Shown one piece after another: positions 23,485 through 34,369 of a DNA stretch of 64,000 nucleotides. The position numbers were made by a program, and so were the translations under genes. The notes under the pieces are model-generated. The model saw only the letters and a program-made list of their open reading frames with translations. It was not told the DNA's origin and searched no databases. The DNA comes from Gnomoniopsis sp. IMI 355080 (Eukaryota; Ascomycota; Sordariomycetes; Diaporthales; Gnomoniaceae), in contig JAPEVC010000105.1 of the NCBI GenBank assembly GCA_027946555.1, forward strand, positions 1-64,000. The letters run 5' to 3'. The first letter of the stretch is position 1; the number at the start of each line of letters is the position of its first letter.

Positions 23485-23985
23485 TCAAACTGCGGTGAAC
23501 ATTCCAAAACTGAAGACAGCCAAGGCCGTGACCACTGCGATGATCGGCCCAACAGTGACAGCGCTTGGATTTCCAACAAAGGTAAACTGGGCGACGATAT
23601 TTCTCGTGAAGTTGTTGGCGGCTTCCGTAATGGCAATCGCAGTCGAGTTCCCACACGCTTGGTTGAGAGCCGGGTCGAGTGCTAGGGCGGCGTTCTGGGC
23701 GATGGCTTTGTTGAGAAGGGCGGCGTTTACAAGGGTACCTTGCGGGCTGGATTCCAGGAAAGCGGCGCGATAGGTGCTATTGGCACCAATGACAGACAGA
23801 TTGGCGACGATGCTGTATTGCGCACATGCTTGGCCTTGGTTGAGAGGTGTGCCTGCGCTCTGCCGAATTGCAATGCGTCCAGGACGGTCTTGATTGGTTG
23901 CTGCTGCTGAGACCAACATGGAGGTTGAAAGTACAAACAAAAGCAACACTCTGAGAGAGCGGACAAAGGAATGAGCTTCTTGCAT
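23485..23985 (-). CDS. Secreted, possibly GPI-anchored protein (166 aa)
   Basis: Single exon. A basic N-terminus and hydrophobic core (RVLLLFVLSTSMLVSAAA) form a signal peptide. The chain between is alanine/asparagine-rich with several N-glycosylation sequons (NLS, NST, NFT) and two cysteines (GQACAQY and QACGNST). The C-terminus is a hydrophobic segment, VGPIIAVVTALAVFSFGMF, ending within two residues of the stop and preceded by small residues (GNPSA). That is the plan of a GPI-anchor signal, though a simple tail anchor is possible. No family is recognised. It lies in gene-sparse DNA beside the effector-like gene, so a cell-surface or wall role is a reasonable guess only. Confidence 0.62.
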   Translation of the reverse strand: MQEAHSFVRSLRVLLLFVLSTSMLVSAAATNQDRPGRIAIRQSAGTPLNQGQACAQYSIVANLSVIGANSTYRAAFLESSPQGTLVNAALLNKAIAQNAALALDPALNQACGNSTAIAITEAANNFTRNIVAQFTFVGNPSAVTVGPIIAVVTALAVFSFGMFTAV

Positions 23986-25964
23986 CTTGTTGCTGGTTTA
24001 AAATCGTCCGATGGTTATAGTGATATTGCCTAGCAAGTCGTCTAGCGAAGCAGGAATAGGTAATGAACGAAAGGCACAGCCTGTAATACACAATACAATC
24101 GGACCCAGCCGGAAAGATGATACTATCCACCTAATAATAGTGATTCCGTAAAAGAGGGACAAGAAGAATGTAATGGCGAGAGAGAAAGAGTGTCAGTCAC
24201 TATGTGGATGGGATGAAGTATATTGGCGTTTTCACTCACATGGATCCACCGCATCGGATGGTCTCATCCCTTACCACCCAGGTACCCGTCAAAATTTGGC
24301 ATCAGAGTGGACAAGGGGCTGAGGAAGTAGAATCGGATATGGCATGTTGAGGCTGAAGATCTCAGGCGCGAAACTCCAATCTGTACCAAGCATGTGGGTC
24401 CTAACATGTTCCGCAGTGTTGATCAGAGTCAGGGACCGTGCGGTATCCACACCGAGTCGATTGACGGCCTTGTCATATGCAACCTAATACCAGGAGGGTT
24501 TCAGACCGCGTACTATAACCTTGTCAACAACAATAAGCTTAGAACTTTAGATCCAGCCCTACTCTTATCTCAATCTCTTTCTCTTTCAGTTATTGTTCAT
24601 TCGATGTTTTATACTGAATAATAAATGCGCCATGCTTACTTCCCAAGCCTTTCAGAGCACCCCATTTCTCTCAAAAAAGTCTACCAGAGAGCAGCCTGCC
24701 TTGGCAATCTATGCCATTGCCCCTGAAACCAATCGTGTACACAGTACTCCCATCGGCGCGTTCTCAATCACCTTGGCAACCTTAATGATCCAATGTGTAT
24801 CACATCAAGAAGTGGTATGAGAATTCCGGTGTCGAATCATGATTGTGTGATGAAGTCGCCCAGCTTCAACTGTGACAACCTATTGTACAATGATGTGAAG
24901 TCGGGATTTCACAATTGATGATCTGCCAGTCGGTTGCCGGGAAATTTGTGCAAGTGAAAAGATGCCCAGCATCCACAGCCCCGTATTAGTATACAGTCTG
25001 CCTCATTGTATTAGCTTGTGGAACCGGAGTTCGAAGATTAAATGTTAAAAAGGTTTAGGCCGGGAGAAGACTCCAGGCGAAGCAAGCGCGGATGCACATT
25101 ATCAAATTCATGGCAGACAAGCTGGAAGCCTAGAAAGCTGGCCTACTTTATTATTCAACTGCAGCCAATGCGAGGGTCTTGCCTCGATACTTTCGTCTCA
25201 TTGCGTACCTACGCGTTATATAAACTGGATTTATACCTAGGTAGCATATATGTGTCCGGTCTATATCCTGCGATTTGATCTGGACCCTCCTTTTGTTCAA
25301 GTTGCACTGGTGATGGGCGTCCGGATGAGCAATGGCCCCACAATATCTGGAAAGCTTCACCACTGCCAAGCTGTCAACCAGGTTTACAAAGTTTCTCCGA
25401 AGTCTAAAGCTGAGATTACATTTGATTAAAGTTTGATACCCCAGTAAGCATCTTGAGCGTCCTTGTCAGGTCTACAGCTGTCGCTACGAGACAGAGAATG
25501 CAGGCGAAGAAAGCGAAATCAAGATAGTCCTGCGTTTACGTTCTCCTCGACGGGCGGAATGCGGACATAGATTCTCGAAGTCCATTTCTCTCTCCGAGTA
25601 TGTCTTGAATTGATTCGGACAAAAGATGAATCTTAGTATAGCTACAATCATCGATGAAGTCTTCATAAACCCAGCGTATTTGCCATCCAGAACAATCTCC
25701 AGACTGTTGCCTCCTAGCTTCCTTGTTTTACACCACGAATCCTATCATGCTATCGCTCTGGGTGATGTATATATGTATGATCTTGACGCAATAAAATAGA
25801 CAATTTTTGACTGATTCACGCATTTGACAGATCTAAACACTCTAGAGCTAGTTTAGAAAGGGCGACAACGAATGATTTTGGATGTTTACCTATGTGTGGA
25901 TTGTTTTGGCTACTGGGATTGTAGGAACCGCTAGTCTCCCCCGTGAGTATATCAATCTATAGAG
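23986..25964. other. Gene-sparse AT-rich spacer
   Basis: No supported gene. TACCTAGGTA occurs at 25234-25243, just downstream of a TATATAAA at 25217 that has no convincing coding sequence after it. Confidence 0.4.
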
Positions 25965-26873
25965 TTAGCTTCCATGCAGGTCATGGCCGTGTTTTGGCGG
26001 GCCCCTGCTTGGGCCACGACCCGAAGCTTGCGTGCCGATACCATGGGCACCGACTGGGTTTCGCGACGCATACTGTTCGGCAACGCGCGGATCTCGTGTA
26101 GAGCCTTGACGGACTCCATCTGCAACTTGGACAACACGTGGATTTCGTGACGGGTGTTCTTCACCATATGTCCTGGGGTGTGCTGAGGAGGTGCTTTGCC
26201 GTCTAATTGGCTGCGACGAATGAACTTCGTGACTGACACCATGCTCGGAATCAATGATATCTCTCCTGGGTCGAGTGTTTGATTTTGAGCTATACCCTTT
26301 GTGATATGACTTCGCTTTATGTCCGCCAATTGCATCTTCCAGTTTTCCCAAGCTTGTTCCTGGCTGGGCAATTTCGGTAATTTTCCGTTCAGCCTCCTCC
26401 AATCTGGCCTGGATCCTCATCCTCTCTGCTAAGACTTTCTCTTTGGCGATGCGATCGATCTCGCTTTTCCTTCCTTGCTCGTAGATCCGCTTTCGTTTCG
26501 CAAAATACTGTTGAATCGAAGTACATGCTCGGTGAATAAGGTGCTTGCTGGCGTAGCCAATAAAGACGCCATAGAAGATATTGATGCATGTGTATATTAC
26601 TGCTGCCTTCTGGGCACCAAGTTGGTCGCAGCGGCCTCGAGCCTCATCGCCAGGCATGCTCCATCCATTGGGAATGCTAAAGGGGCAAATGATGAAGTTT
26701 CCGAGACCCATGAAGAGACCTGGCAAGAAGACTCCAAAGGTAGCAATGTATGCAAGAAGCACTGGCGTCGAGCTATGCCGGGAACATTCAGCTCTTTCTT
26801 CCAAGTCATTCTCCACGGCTTGACGAATTCCGAGTTCAAAATCCGTCTGCCTGGGGCGCGAAAAGCTAGCCAT
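25965..26873 (-). CDS. Two-span membrane protein with coiled coil, unknown function (302 aa)
   Basis: Single exon of 302 residues. After a charged N-terminus come two hydrophobic spans, LLAYIATFGVFLPGLFMGLG and AAVIYTCINIFYGVFIGYA. A loop between them carries cysteines (CPFSIPNGW and GRCDQLG). A long charged helix follows (RIAKEKVLAERMRIQARLEE), likely coiled coil. The last 120 residues are basic, serine/arginine/glycine-rich and disordered, ending HGHDLHGS. No family is recognised. The uninterrupted frame and clear topology support coding status. The gene stands alone in AT-rich DNA, and function is unknown. Confidence 0.65.
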   Translation of the reverse strand: MASFSRPRQTDFELGIRQAVENDLEERAECSRHSSTPVLLAYIATFGVFLPGLFMGLGNFIICPFSIPNGWSMPGDEARGRCDQLGAQKAAVIYTCINIFYGVFIGYASKHLIHRACTSIQQYFAKRKRIYEQGRKSEIDRIAKEKVLAERMRIQARLEEAERKITEIAQPGTSLGKLEDAIGGHKAKSYHKGYSSKSNTRPRRDIIDSEHGVSHEVHSSQPIRRQSTSSAHPRTYGEEHPSRNPRVVQVADGVRQGSTRDPRVAEQYASRNPVGAHGIGTQASGRGPSRGPPKHGHDLHGS

Positions 26874-27353
26874 TCTTTAAATTGCACAAACAAAGGATAG
26901 CGGAGGAGAGGCTTGAGATGGTTTCTCTGGTGTGCAATTTGATGGGAAGCCACGCGTTCAAAAACAGTGTATTCAGCACTGCATACAAAGAAGTGTGTAT
27001 TGACGGGAGGAAGTAAAAGCGGGTTGAGCTCAATTGCTCTGGTTTATGTATATTTGCACCTTACCAGAGCCAGCTGGTCGACAATGTCATAGGCAACGAT
27101 TCAGATTGAGGACACAGCTCTAAATTTTGCTATATATACTAACTGTGAATCAAGGCTCGGTCAACATAAAAAGCTTACTTACTCACTCAGCGAAGTACTC
27201 TACACGGTTAGCTCTGACACATATTTCTACGTTCGAAAATAGGAGTGGGGAGGCTCACGATTAGAAAAAGATCAGAGCTTGGAATGTTCTGTATATGTCA
27301 GGTGATGATGCTAGTGGTTAAAAAGACTTTATTCAGAAGGGAAAGGAAGAAGA

Positions 27354-27394
27354 CTACCTACCTAGGTACCTAGGTACTGTACCTAGATAGGTAG
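27354..27394. repeat. Cluster of CCTAGGTA palindromic units
   Basis: About 41 bp made of overlapping CTACCTA/CCTAGGTACCTAGGTA/ACCTAGATAGGTAG units. The core TACCTAGGTA is its own reverse complement. Single copies recur at 21129, 22431, 25234, 28396, 54092 and 63421, all outside coding exons. Confidence 0.7.
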
Positions 27395-28972
27395 CCGGGC
27401 TCGGGAGAGCTTGACAAGTTGGGCTACCCACCACCACCCTCCAGCACATAAAACCAATTTTTCTTTGATATTGCGATTGATAGCAGACATACTAATAACT
27501 ACCTGGTAAACCATCAGATCACAGACATTCATGAGGTGTGGATGACTAAGGACCTGTGTAGGCATGTAAGGTTGCTTCAACAGTCTGTGCGAATGCGGCC
27601 CTAGATACCCAGCCAGCTATTTAGTATGATATCAGAATACCGCAGATAGATGCCATGCACCTTGAAAACATCTGTCTTACAGCAAGTTTGGGCTACTTCT
27701 CATTTTGCCCGAGAGTTCCGATCCCAATATGTTCATACCATTTCAATGATGGCATAGTGCAATGAAGTAGGGTAAAGCTCTATCAAAACCTCGGCTGGAT
27801 ACGTTACAGCTATAGTACGCAATTATGCATGGGTACATGGAATTAGTGGGCATGTGAGCATGGCAGCTGAGGCTGAGATTTCGTAGGTTCCGTTCATTCG
27901 GAGGTGCGATGTTCGTGATAAAGTCGATAAGATTTCCAATAGTACCAGCAGAAGCATTTTTCGATGTGAGGCATCCTACATAATATTAATCAACACTGAA
28001 AACCAGTAATAGGCCGTTATATCAACGTGACCATTGAGAGGGATGGGAGGAACTGCTGTCAATAGCAAGTGACGTAGATGACAAAATATGCTTAAATTGG
28101 GCCCCAGTTTGGCATGATCAAGGTGGTATAGTTACAAAATTCTCATTCCACGCAATAACGTGGTCGCGGTGATTTCTAGTGAATTAATGTTAGACAAGCT
28201 GTACCGTTTGGCTTGTATTGCTTGAAACTCACAGCATCCATGTCTGCGGATCATGAGCTTCCGCTAGGTTGAGTGATGGGTCAAGGCTATGCTTGCGAGA
28301 GAAAGTGAGGCTCTGCGCGAAGAACCTGGATTACCAATAAATCAAGCAAGTCATCAGTCTCGTTCTCTGTAATGATACATAGACTGAGTACACCTTACCT
28401 AGGTAGCGAGGATTGGGGAATGCCCCGGCTTTCTTTGAATGAGCCTCACCCGCGAGTCTTTGCCATGAATTCTGGTACAGCCAATATACCAAGGTGAGTT
28501 CATGTTAGTGCAGTGAGATGCATAGTAGCCGTGCGCACCGGGATTCTTGGGAGCGTTGTATCTCGGTAGTGGGTGCCGCAATACTATAGGCTATAGCATG
28601 AAACATGTCAACAGAGGTTGCGTCCCGGTTGGCCGACTATGTTTGCACCGCGTACCGGAGAAGCAAGCATTACCAAACCACGGGCAGAACACAGATGCCA
28701 AGACCCGCTTTCATCTATTCAAGTTGGGCTAGTCCATTTTAGCCGGCCAGAATCCCACGTTCTTTCAAAGATCACGGTACCACTGGCTGCAAGAGCAATA
28801 TCCAGATATATTGCTGACCGAGTTTCTGGACAACTGATCAATGGCTTTGTCGTCTTTCGCGACCCAGAGAGGCCGAAAGTGGTAAGATGTAACAATGAAC
28901 ACCAGACAGCACGAGCAGCGTTGCCAACATGGCGGCTTGGACGGTCACTTGGGTGTTCGGGGGTCACTCACA

Positions 28973-28980
28973 TATATAAA
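28973..28980 (+). promoter_or_regulatory. TATA box of the AA9 LPMO gene
   Basis: TATATAAA, 103 bp before the ATG at 29083. It matches the octamer and spacing upstream of the cysteine-rich secreted protein gene. Confidence 0.6.
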
Positions 28981-29082
28981 GTCAGGAACGCCTCAAATAA
29001 CCTTAATCACTTGAACAACCTCAAGTCGCACTTCAAAGCTCTTTATTAATATACGCCTGTCTTTAAAACTCCACCGGTCAAT

Positions 29083-29941
29083 ATGCAGCACATCGCTTCT
29101 CTCGTTCTTGCCGCCTCTGTGGCCAGCGCTCACTGTTAGTATTCAGTGAATGACAGCGCATTTGAAGCAACACTAACCAAGGTGCCCATCAATCACAGAC
29201 ACCATTCCCATCATTAACGACGCTCCGGCATGGACTGCCGTCCGCAAGGCGAACAACTGGCAGGACAACGGCTTCGTCAGCGATGTGACTTCCGATGACA
29301 TTAGGTGCAACCAGCTCAGCCCTGGTAACGACACAATCAGTGTTGCGGCTGGTGACGAAGTGGCTGTCACCTTCAACAACGACATTTACCACCCTGGACC
29401 TTTCCGTAAGTGCACGCATACACCGGAACCGTTGTGGTGAGCCTCGACTAACACATCATAGAATCCTACATGGCAAAGGTTCCCGAGGGCGAGGATGTCA
29501 ACACCTGGGACCCTACTGATGCAGTCTGGTTCAAGATCTACCAAGACTCTCTCGTCTCAGGCTCCTCCACTGCGACCTGGACCAGTGATGGTACGAATTC
29601 CTCCAAAATTACTGCACTACATGCGTCCAGATGCTAATTCCCTCATTACAGGCAAGTCCACAGTGAACGTGGCCGTTCCTTCGTGCCTTGCACCAGGCGA
29701 CTACCTCATGCGCAACGAGCAGATTGCCCTACACGTTGCCCAGAGCTCGGGTGGCGCTCAATTCTACCTGTCTTGTGGACAGCTCACCGTCACTGGCGGC
29801 GGCAGCACACAGCCGTCGGGCGATTCTCTCGCTGCATTCCCTGGCGCGTACAAGGCTACGGACCCCGGTATCCTGATCAACATCAACTACCCCGTGCCAA
29901 CGTCCTACACCAACCCTGGCCCGGCTCCCTTTACTTGCTAA
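29083..29941 (+). CDS. AA9 lytic polysaccharide monooxygenase (GH61 family)
   Basis: Four exons (29083-29134, 29199-29405, 29462-29590, 29652-29941) give 225 residues. The signal peptide MQHIASLVLAASVASA is followed directly by the mature N-terminal histidine (HYTIPI), the first ligand of the copper histidine brace. The second histidine is in NNDIYHPGPF. The axial tyrosine and its partner glutamine lie in GGAQFYLSCGQL. Other AA9 marks are DDIRCNQL, VWFKIYQDSL, CLAPGDYLMRNEQIALH, FPGAYKATDPGILINI and the C-terminal PVPTSYTNPGPAPFTC. The enzyme oxidatively cleaves cellulose or related glucans outside the cell, using copper and O2 or H2O2. It has no carbohydrate-binding module or linker, so it is a single-domain form. 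It is probably induced on plant material. Confidence 0.95.
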
Positions 29942-30274
29942 ATGGGTAATTGGCTGCTTTGGTCATAGATGGAGTTCGAAGATTTCTCCATGGGCGATAG
30001 GACTAGAAAGGCCTAATAAGCGCTCATTGAGGTCGGCTTCTTGACCTTTTCATTCTTGTAGATAGTCATAATAGAGATCTGTATCTTCTATCCGTCGTTG
30101 ATTATGTCATACTACGTGATATGGTGATAGTGCGGGAGTCTGGTTATTTTCTGTGGAAGGGAATTTTGAAGGCCATCTTCTTGTTCCATCCGTGGCCAGT
30201 CCTGGCAGTCCTGGCACTGAAGCCAAAAGGTCTGTCCGGACGGCCACGTTTTTTTTACATCCGCAGCCCATCGC
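29942..30274. other. Convergent 3' spacer
   Basis: 3' sides of the AA9 and AIM24-family genes. Nothing else seen. Confidence 0.4.
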
Positions 30275-31451
30275 CTAAGCGCTAGTCGACGGCACAATCG
30301 ACCGTATATAATCCTCAAACGCCTCCTGATTCCTTGTTTGAACGAAGACTGTCCCAGGCCCCTGAAAACGACATACAAGCCCTTCACCTGTCTTCCTGGA
30401 TGTCAAGAACCCACCTCCAGCCTTCTCGATCTTGTAATCCATGTTCCACGCCACAAGGTGGCCGTTATCAACAACGTGCTGTTGCCCCGGTTGGAGCTAT
30501 ATTGTGTCAGTCAAATTTCCCTAATCGTCCAATTTGTCGAGTTCCGAGATAACGTTAGGAGAAGGGGGGGGGGACGGGCTCACATCTCTCCTGGTAATGG
30601 CTCCAAAGCTCTTTAGCCACACTATCCCATTACCATGTACATTGTATACAAACAAATCCTCTCCACTAAACAGTGCCTTTCCCAGCCCTTGCATCTTGTT
30701 CTCCTTGATTACCTCCCCAGCACTAGCTAGGTATGCATCCTTCCCAATCCGCCAGTGTGCACGACCATCGATAGGTAGCGCCACAATATCTCCTGGAAGC
30801 GTAGGGGCGAGAACCACTTCTCCGTGGCCTGTATAGCTGCTCTCGTGCATCTCTCCGCCTGTCAGCATCTTGGAGAAGCTGAATTTGGTCTTACCAGCCA
30901 GGGCGACGGTACCCGCCATCTCGACCATGGCGCCCGGTCTTGACTTGACGAGTGCGCCTTGCCCTTGGAGGTTTACGGTGAGGATGGTGTTGGAATCACG
31001 GTGCGTGATGGCGTAGCTTCCCCCGGGAAAGGCCCCACTGTCTGGAGGCGCTGCACCGGTGGTACCGGGATTAGTTCCGGCGCGAGGCATGCCCGCGCCG
31101 GGCGGACCATGGTTTTGTTGCGGCGGATAGGGGCTGTGTGGGCCTGCAGCTGGTGAGTGCCCTTGAGGTGCGGGCGAGTGACCTTGAGGCGGATGGCCTT
31201 GCTGCTGTGGGTAGGCCCCTTGTGGTGTCTGTCCGTACTGATGTTGCTGAGGCGGCAAAGTATTACCTGGAAGGGTTGAGATCAGTCTATTGTCATTGTC
31301 GAATTCTCAGATTGGGAATAATCCGAGTAGCCCCAGAGCTCATACCGCTTGCATATTGAGGCGCCTGTCCTTGCGGAGGATATTGCTGCTGTTGAAGGTG
31401 GCCTGGAGAGCCCTGAGAATATTGCTGCTGGCCCGGGTAGTTGTAGGACAT
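30275..31451 (-). CDS. AIM24-family mitochondrial protein
   Basis: Three exons (31346-31451, 30584-31266, 30275-30496) give 336 residues. The first 100 residues are a glutamine/proline/glycine-rich tail (SYNYPGQQQYSQ, then HPPQGHSPAPQGH). The rest is a beta-rich AIM24/DUF124 fold: SNTILTVNLQGQGALVKSRP, MVEMAGTVAL, GEVVLAPTLPGDIVALPI, NVHGNGIVWLKSFGAI, then across the last intron LQPGQQHVVDNGHLVAW and GLVCRFQGPGTVFVQTR. Yeast Aim24 sits in the mitochondrial inner membrane and supports MICOS/cristae organisation. Family members with disordered N-termini also exist in bacteria and fungi with unclear roles, and this protein has no obvious mitochondrial presequence. The last intron contains a run of about ten G on the plus strand. 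Confidence 0.88.
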
Positions 31452-32317
31452 ATTGGAGCTGGAAATGCAAGTATGTAAAGCTTGATTTATTTCAAATTTC
31501 AGACTCGAGATTTTCCACGTATTGAAATATTGACAACGGCTCTTTTCTTTGCCAAGCTTGAAACTTGAGGAATAATCAGACAAGTGCCAAGAGAACATAC
31601 TCTTGCGACTTTAATGTGGCAGTCATCCTATATTAAATAAGCTGTACAGCAAATCGTGTTTCCAAGCAGGTAATCATGGGCGGAGCATGCCGTCAGACAG
31701 GATGCGGATAGTCTGAGTGCACATTTCATAATTCGGACCACTAAAATCTGACATGAGACAGACCTCTTGACTCGTGGGGGCGGCGTCAGCGATAAATTTC
31801 ATTAGCAGGAACCAACGATATTTCCGGAAACATTCTTGCTACTGCTAGGATTCGGCCCACATAATTGGAGGCCGCCTCCTTCTATTGCATGGTGCGGCCG
31901 CTTACCAACTTACTTTTTGGCGTAGAAAGGATTCCTCAAATTGCGACTCCCCCACCGTCGCGCAAGCCATAAAGTATGATGACAAGGAGCCTCAGCTGAG
32001 GCCAAACATCCGGCCACGTCTCATGTTGCAGGATTGAGACCGCTATATGCCTACTAGTCATCGTGTCAGCGACGCAAGGCGCGGTAGTTCATAGGCGTTT
32101 GGAATCTGATGTCGCTAATATCTGAGCCTGTAGTGGAACCGTGGAGGTGTGGATTCACAGATGCAAAAAGTTCAAAGCCTGAAACAGATCAAAGTAACTC
32201 GCCCACAGATTTCTATTCATCGTCGGGAGTACCCTCAAAAATAATCGCTGTACGACAGCCAAACGGTCCTAGTGTACCCGATTACATCGCTAAGGTGACG
32301 CACTAATACATATATCA
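31452..32317. other. Intergenic, no gene seen
   Basis: AIM24-gene promoter on the left and 3' side of the HET gene on the right. Nothing else supported. Confidence 0.4.
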
Positions 32318-34369
32318 TCAAGCCATATGTTGCAGTTGTCCAGCTTGTACACCCCCATGTGTCCAAACGTCAAACGCAAACGACGACCCTGGTTGCCCAC
32401 AAATTCTAGTCTCGAAATACTCGGAGAGGCGATCATCCTGCAGGGTCTCAAGTCCAACGCGTGTGTCAGCAGCAAAGCTGCTTTCGAGACAAAGGGCATC
32501 TTCAGCTGAACAATAAACATCGAACCACCTACGCCAGAGATGGGCTCCCAAAGAATCTGTGAATGCTCTTTCCAACGGCGGGACTGCTGATTCTCCGGTC
32601 ACGTCGCGTCCCGCACCATCCATGAACGCCAGGCCTTTGCCTCTGAGCATGAAGCGGTGTCGGCGCTCGCTCTTAACCAGAATCTCCTCCGTCCCTACCT
32701 CCCTTTCTTCGATAGAGTCGATACAGCGGGCTATCAACACAAGCCAGCCACTATCGCAAGCTTCAGACCTGTGAAATATACACCAGTCTCCTACCTCGGT
32801 GTCGCATGGGACAATTGTCCTGATTGTGATCTCTGCTTGACGAGTCTCATGTAGCCCAACTCGTTTGCGATAGTCCGACCATCTACAGATATTTAGCTCA
32901 ATCCCCGAAGTCGAGGGGTTTGTGAAATGAAGGTGCCCTTCATCTTCGAACACACGCAAGCCAAAAGCATGGGTAAAGGGGGCAGAAGTCGGTGCTGATA
33001 GAGGCACTTCTGCAGTACACACATCGTGACCCGATCTTGGTGCCGTCAACTCCCGAAGATCACGACGATCATGCTGTGCCTTCGAAAGTCCCGCAGACGA
33101 GGCCGAGGAGTCTAATTCAAGACACTTCATGACGATCCTAAAATGAAAGGCACCCAGCCTCTCCAACACATCAACTCCAAGCTCGAAGACATCTCGAGTA
33201 TAGTCGGGAAAAATCGGCGTCTCAAGCCGTCCCCATTCCACCAAAGATAATAGCCCATACACCCTGTCTCGCGCGTCAACACACTTGAGCAATGATGCAG
33301 TGTACAAAGCCTCCAGCAGCCGCCTCTTGTCCAATCTGGACACGCAGCCTACCTCTACCATATCCTCGCACTGCCTAAGACCATCCCAGCTTTCCCCAAC
33401 GTTCAAGGACGACAAGCCCAGCCTCCGCGCACGCTTCGTCGTCCCATAGACGATGGTAAGCATTCCGTACACTACGCCAAGGGGTGCTGTATCCTTCCCG
33501 CAACAGACTAGAATATCCGATCCAAGGGAGAGCTCCTGGTAGATCCACACACGCCGGAAATATTCCCGGCTGGCAAATGTGCCCAAAGCCTGCACCAATC
33601 GCGTCCAAACCGAGTCCTCCTGGCGGGCTCGTACCCACAGGGCCGAGAGCAACTTGAGAAGACGAGCATTGAAAGCGTCTCGTCGTCCGGCAGCTTTGGA
33701 TGAGAAATCGACGCCCCCAATCCGGTTCAAGACCTCGTTATAGGTCCGTCTTGCCTTTGCTGCTTGAGCGGATTCCAAAGCTGCAATGGCCCTCAACAAC
33801 CACACATCCCCATGCCGCATCTCCTCAAACACAACCTCACTCCCCTCGGCCGCCTCTCCAACACAAGCAAGCACCCTCTCTGCCCCCTTATAAATCCCCC
33901 CCATCATAGCCACCTGAAAGCCCTTCTCCGCATTATTCCCCTGGTCAATACAAATCGCATCACACCAGAAATACCTCCTCCTGCTCCTTTTCCCGCGGCC
34001 GCCAGCCTTCTTCTTCTCCTTGCGGCTGCTACAACCATTTTCTTCATCATCATACCACTGTGCCTGCTTGAGGACATACTCGCAATTACGCCGCACAACC
34101 ATGCGCTTGCCGTTGATAAGCACGGAGGCGGTATCGTTGGGATCGCCCCAGGTGTACGAGATGGCGTGGTAGGGCGGCGCGGTGGCGAGTGGAAATACGC
34201 TTAGCTCGGCGTGCACCTTGGGTGTTGATGTTGTTGGTTGTTGCCCATGGTGAGGAGCCTTGTCGTCGTCGTCGAGGGTGAGGATTTGGAGGAGTCTGAT
34301 ATGGGTTGCGGCGTCGGGGAGGGGTTCATACGTGAAGAGGTGAGTTCCCTCGTCGGGTTCCTGGGCCAT
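32318..34369 (-). CDS. HET-domain protein (heterokaryon-incompatibility family)
   Basis: Single exon, 683 residues. The HET domain occupies roughly residues 60-310 with its three blocks: YHAISYTWGDPNDTASVLIN, YFWCDAICIDQGNNAEKGFQ with MMGGIYKGAERVLACVG, and REYFRRVWIYQELSLGSDIL. A basic lysine/arginine-rich insert (SSRKEKKKAGGRGKRSRRR) separates the first two blocks. The C-terminal 350 residues are less conserved and contain VDARDRVYGLLSLVEW, typical of this family. HET proteins trigger programmed cell death or growth arrest when hyphae of incompatible strains fuse, and the TIR-like fold may act on NAD. Many paralogues exist per genome and most are untested. No NLR, ankyrin or WD40 partner domain is attached. 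It appears intact, with no stop or frameshift. Confidence 0.9.
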   Translation of the reverse strand: MAQEPDEGTHLFTYEPLPDAATHIRLLQILTLDDDDKAPHHGQQPTTSTPKVHAELSVFPLATAPPYHAISYTWGDPNDTASVLINGKRMVVRRNCEYVLKQAQWYDDEENGCSSRKEKKKAGGRGKRSRRRYFWCDAICIDQGNNAEKGFQVAMMGGIYKGAERVLACVGEAAEGSEVVFEEMRHGDVWLLRAIAALESAQAAKARRTYNEVLNRIGGVDFSSKAAGRRDAFNARLLKLLSALWVRARQEDSVWTRLVQALGTFASREYFRRVWIYQELSLGSDILVCCGKDTAPLGVVYGMLTIVYGTTKRARRLGLSSLNVGESWDGLRQCEDMVEVGCVSRLDKRRLLEALYTASLLKCVDARDRVYGLLSLVEWGRLETPIFPDYTRDVFELGVDVLERLGAFHFRIVMKCLELDSSASSAGLSKAQHDRRDLRELTAPRSGHDVCTAEVPLSAPTSAPFTHAFGLRVFEDEGHLHFTNPSTSGIELNICRWSDYRKRVGLHETRQAEITIRTIVPCDTEVGDWCIFHRSEACDSGWLVLIARCIDSIEEREVGTEEILVKSERRHRFMLRGKGLAFMDGAGRDVTGESAVPPLERAFTDSLGAHLWRRWFDVYCSAEDALCLESSFAADTRVGLETLQDDRLSEYFETRICGQPGSSFAFDVWTHGGVQAGQLQHMA

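Larger units (their letters stand above)
26874..29082. other. Gene-sparse spacer and AA9 promoter
   Basis: Contains a dense cluster of TACCTAGGTA-type units at 27354-27394 and one more copy at 28396-28405. No gene is supported. The 28.6-29.08 kb end is the AA9 promoter. Confidence 0.45.
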
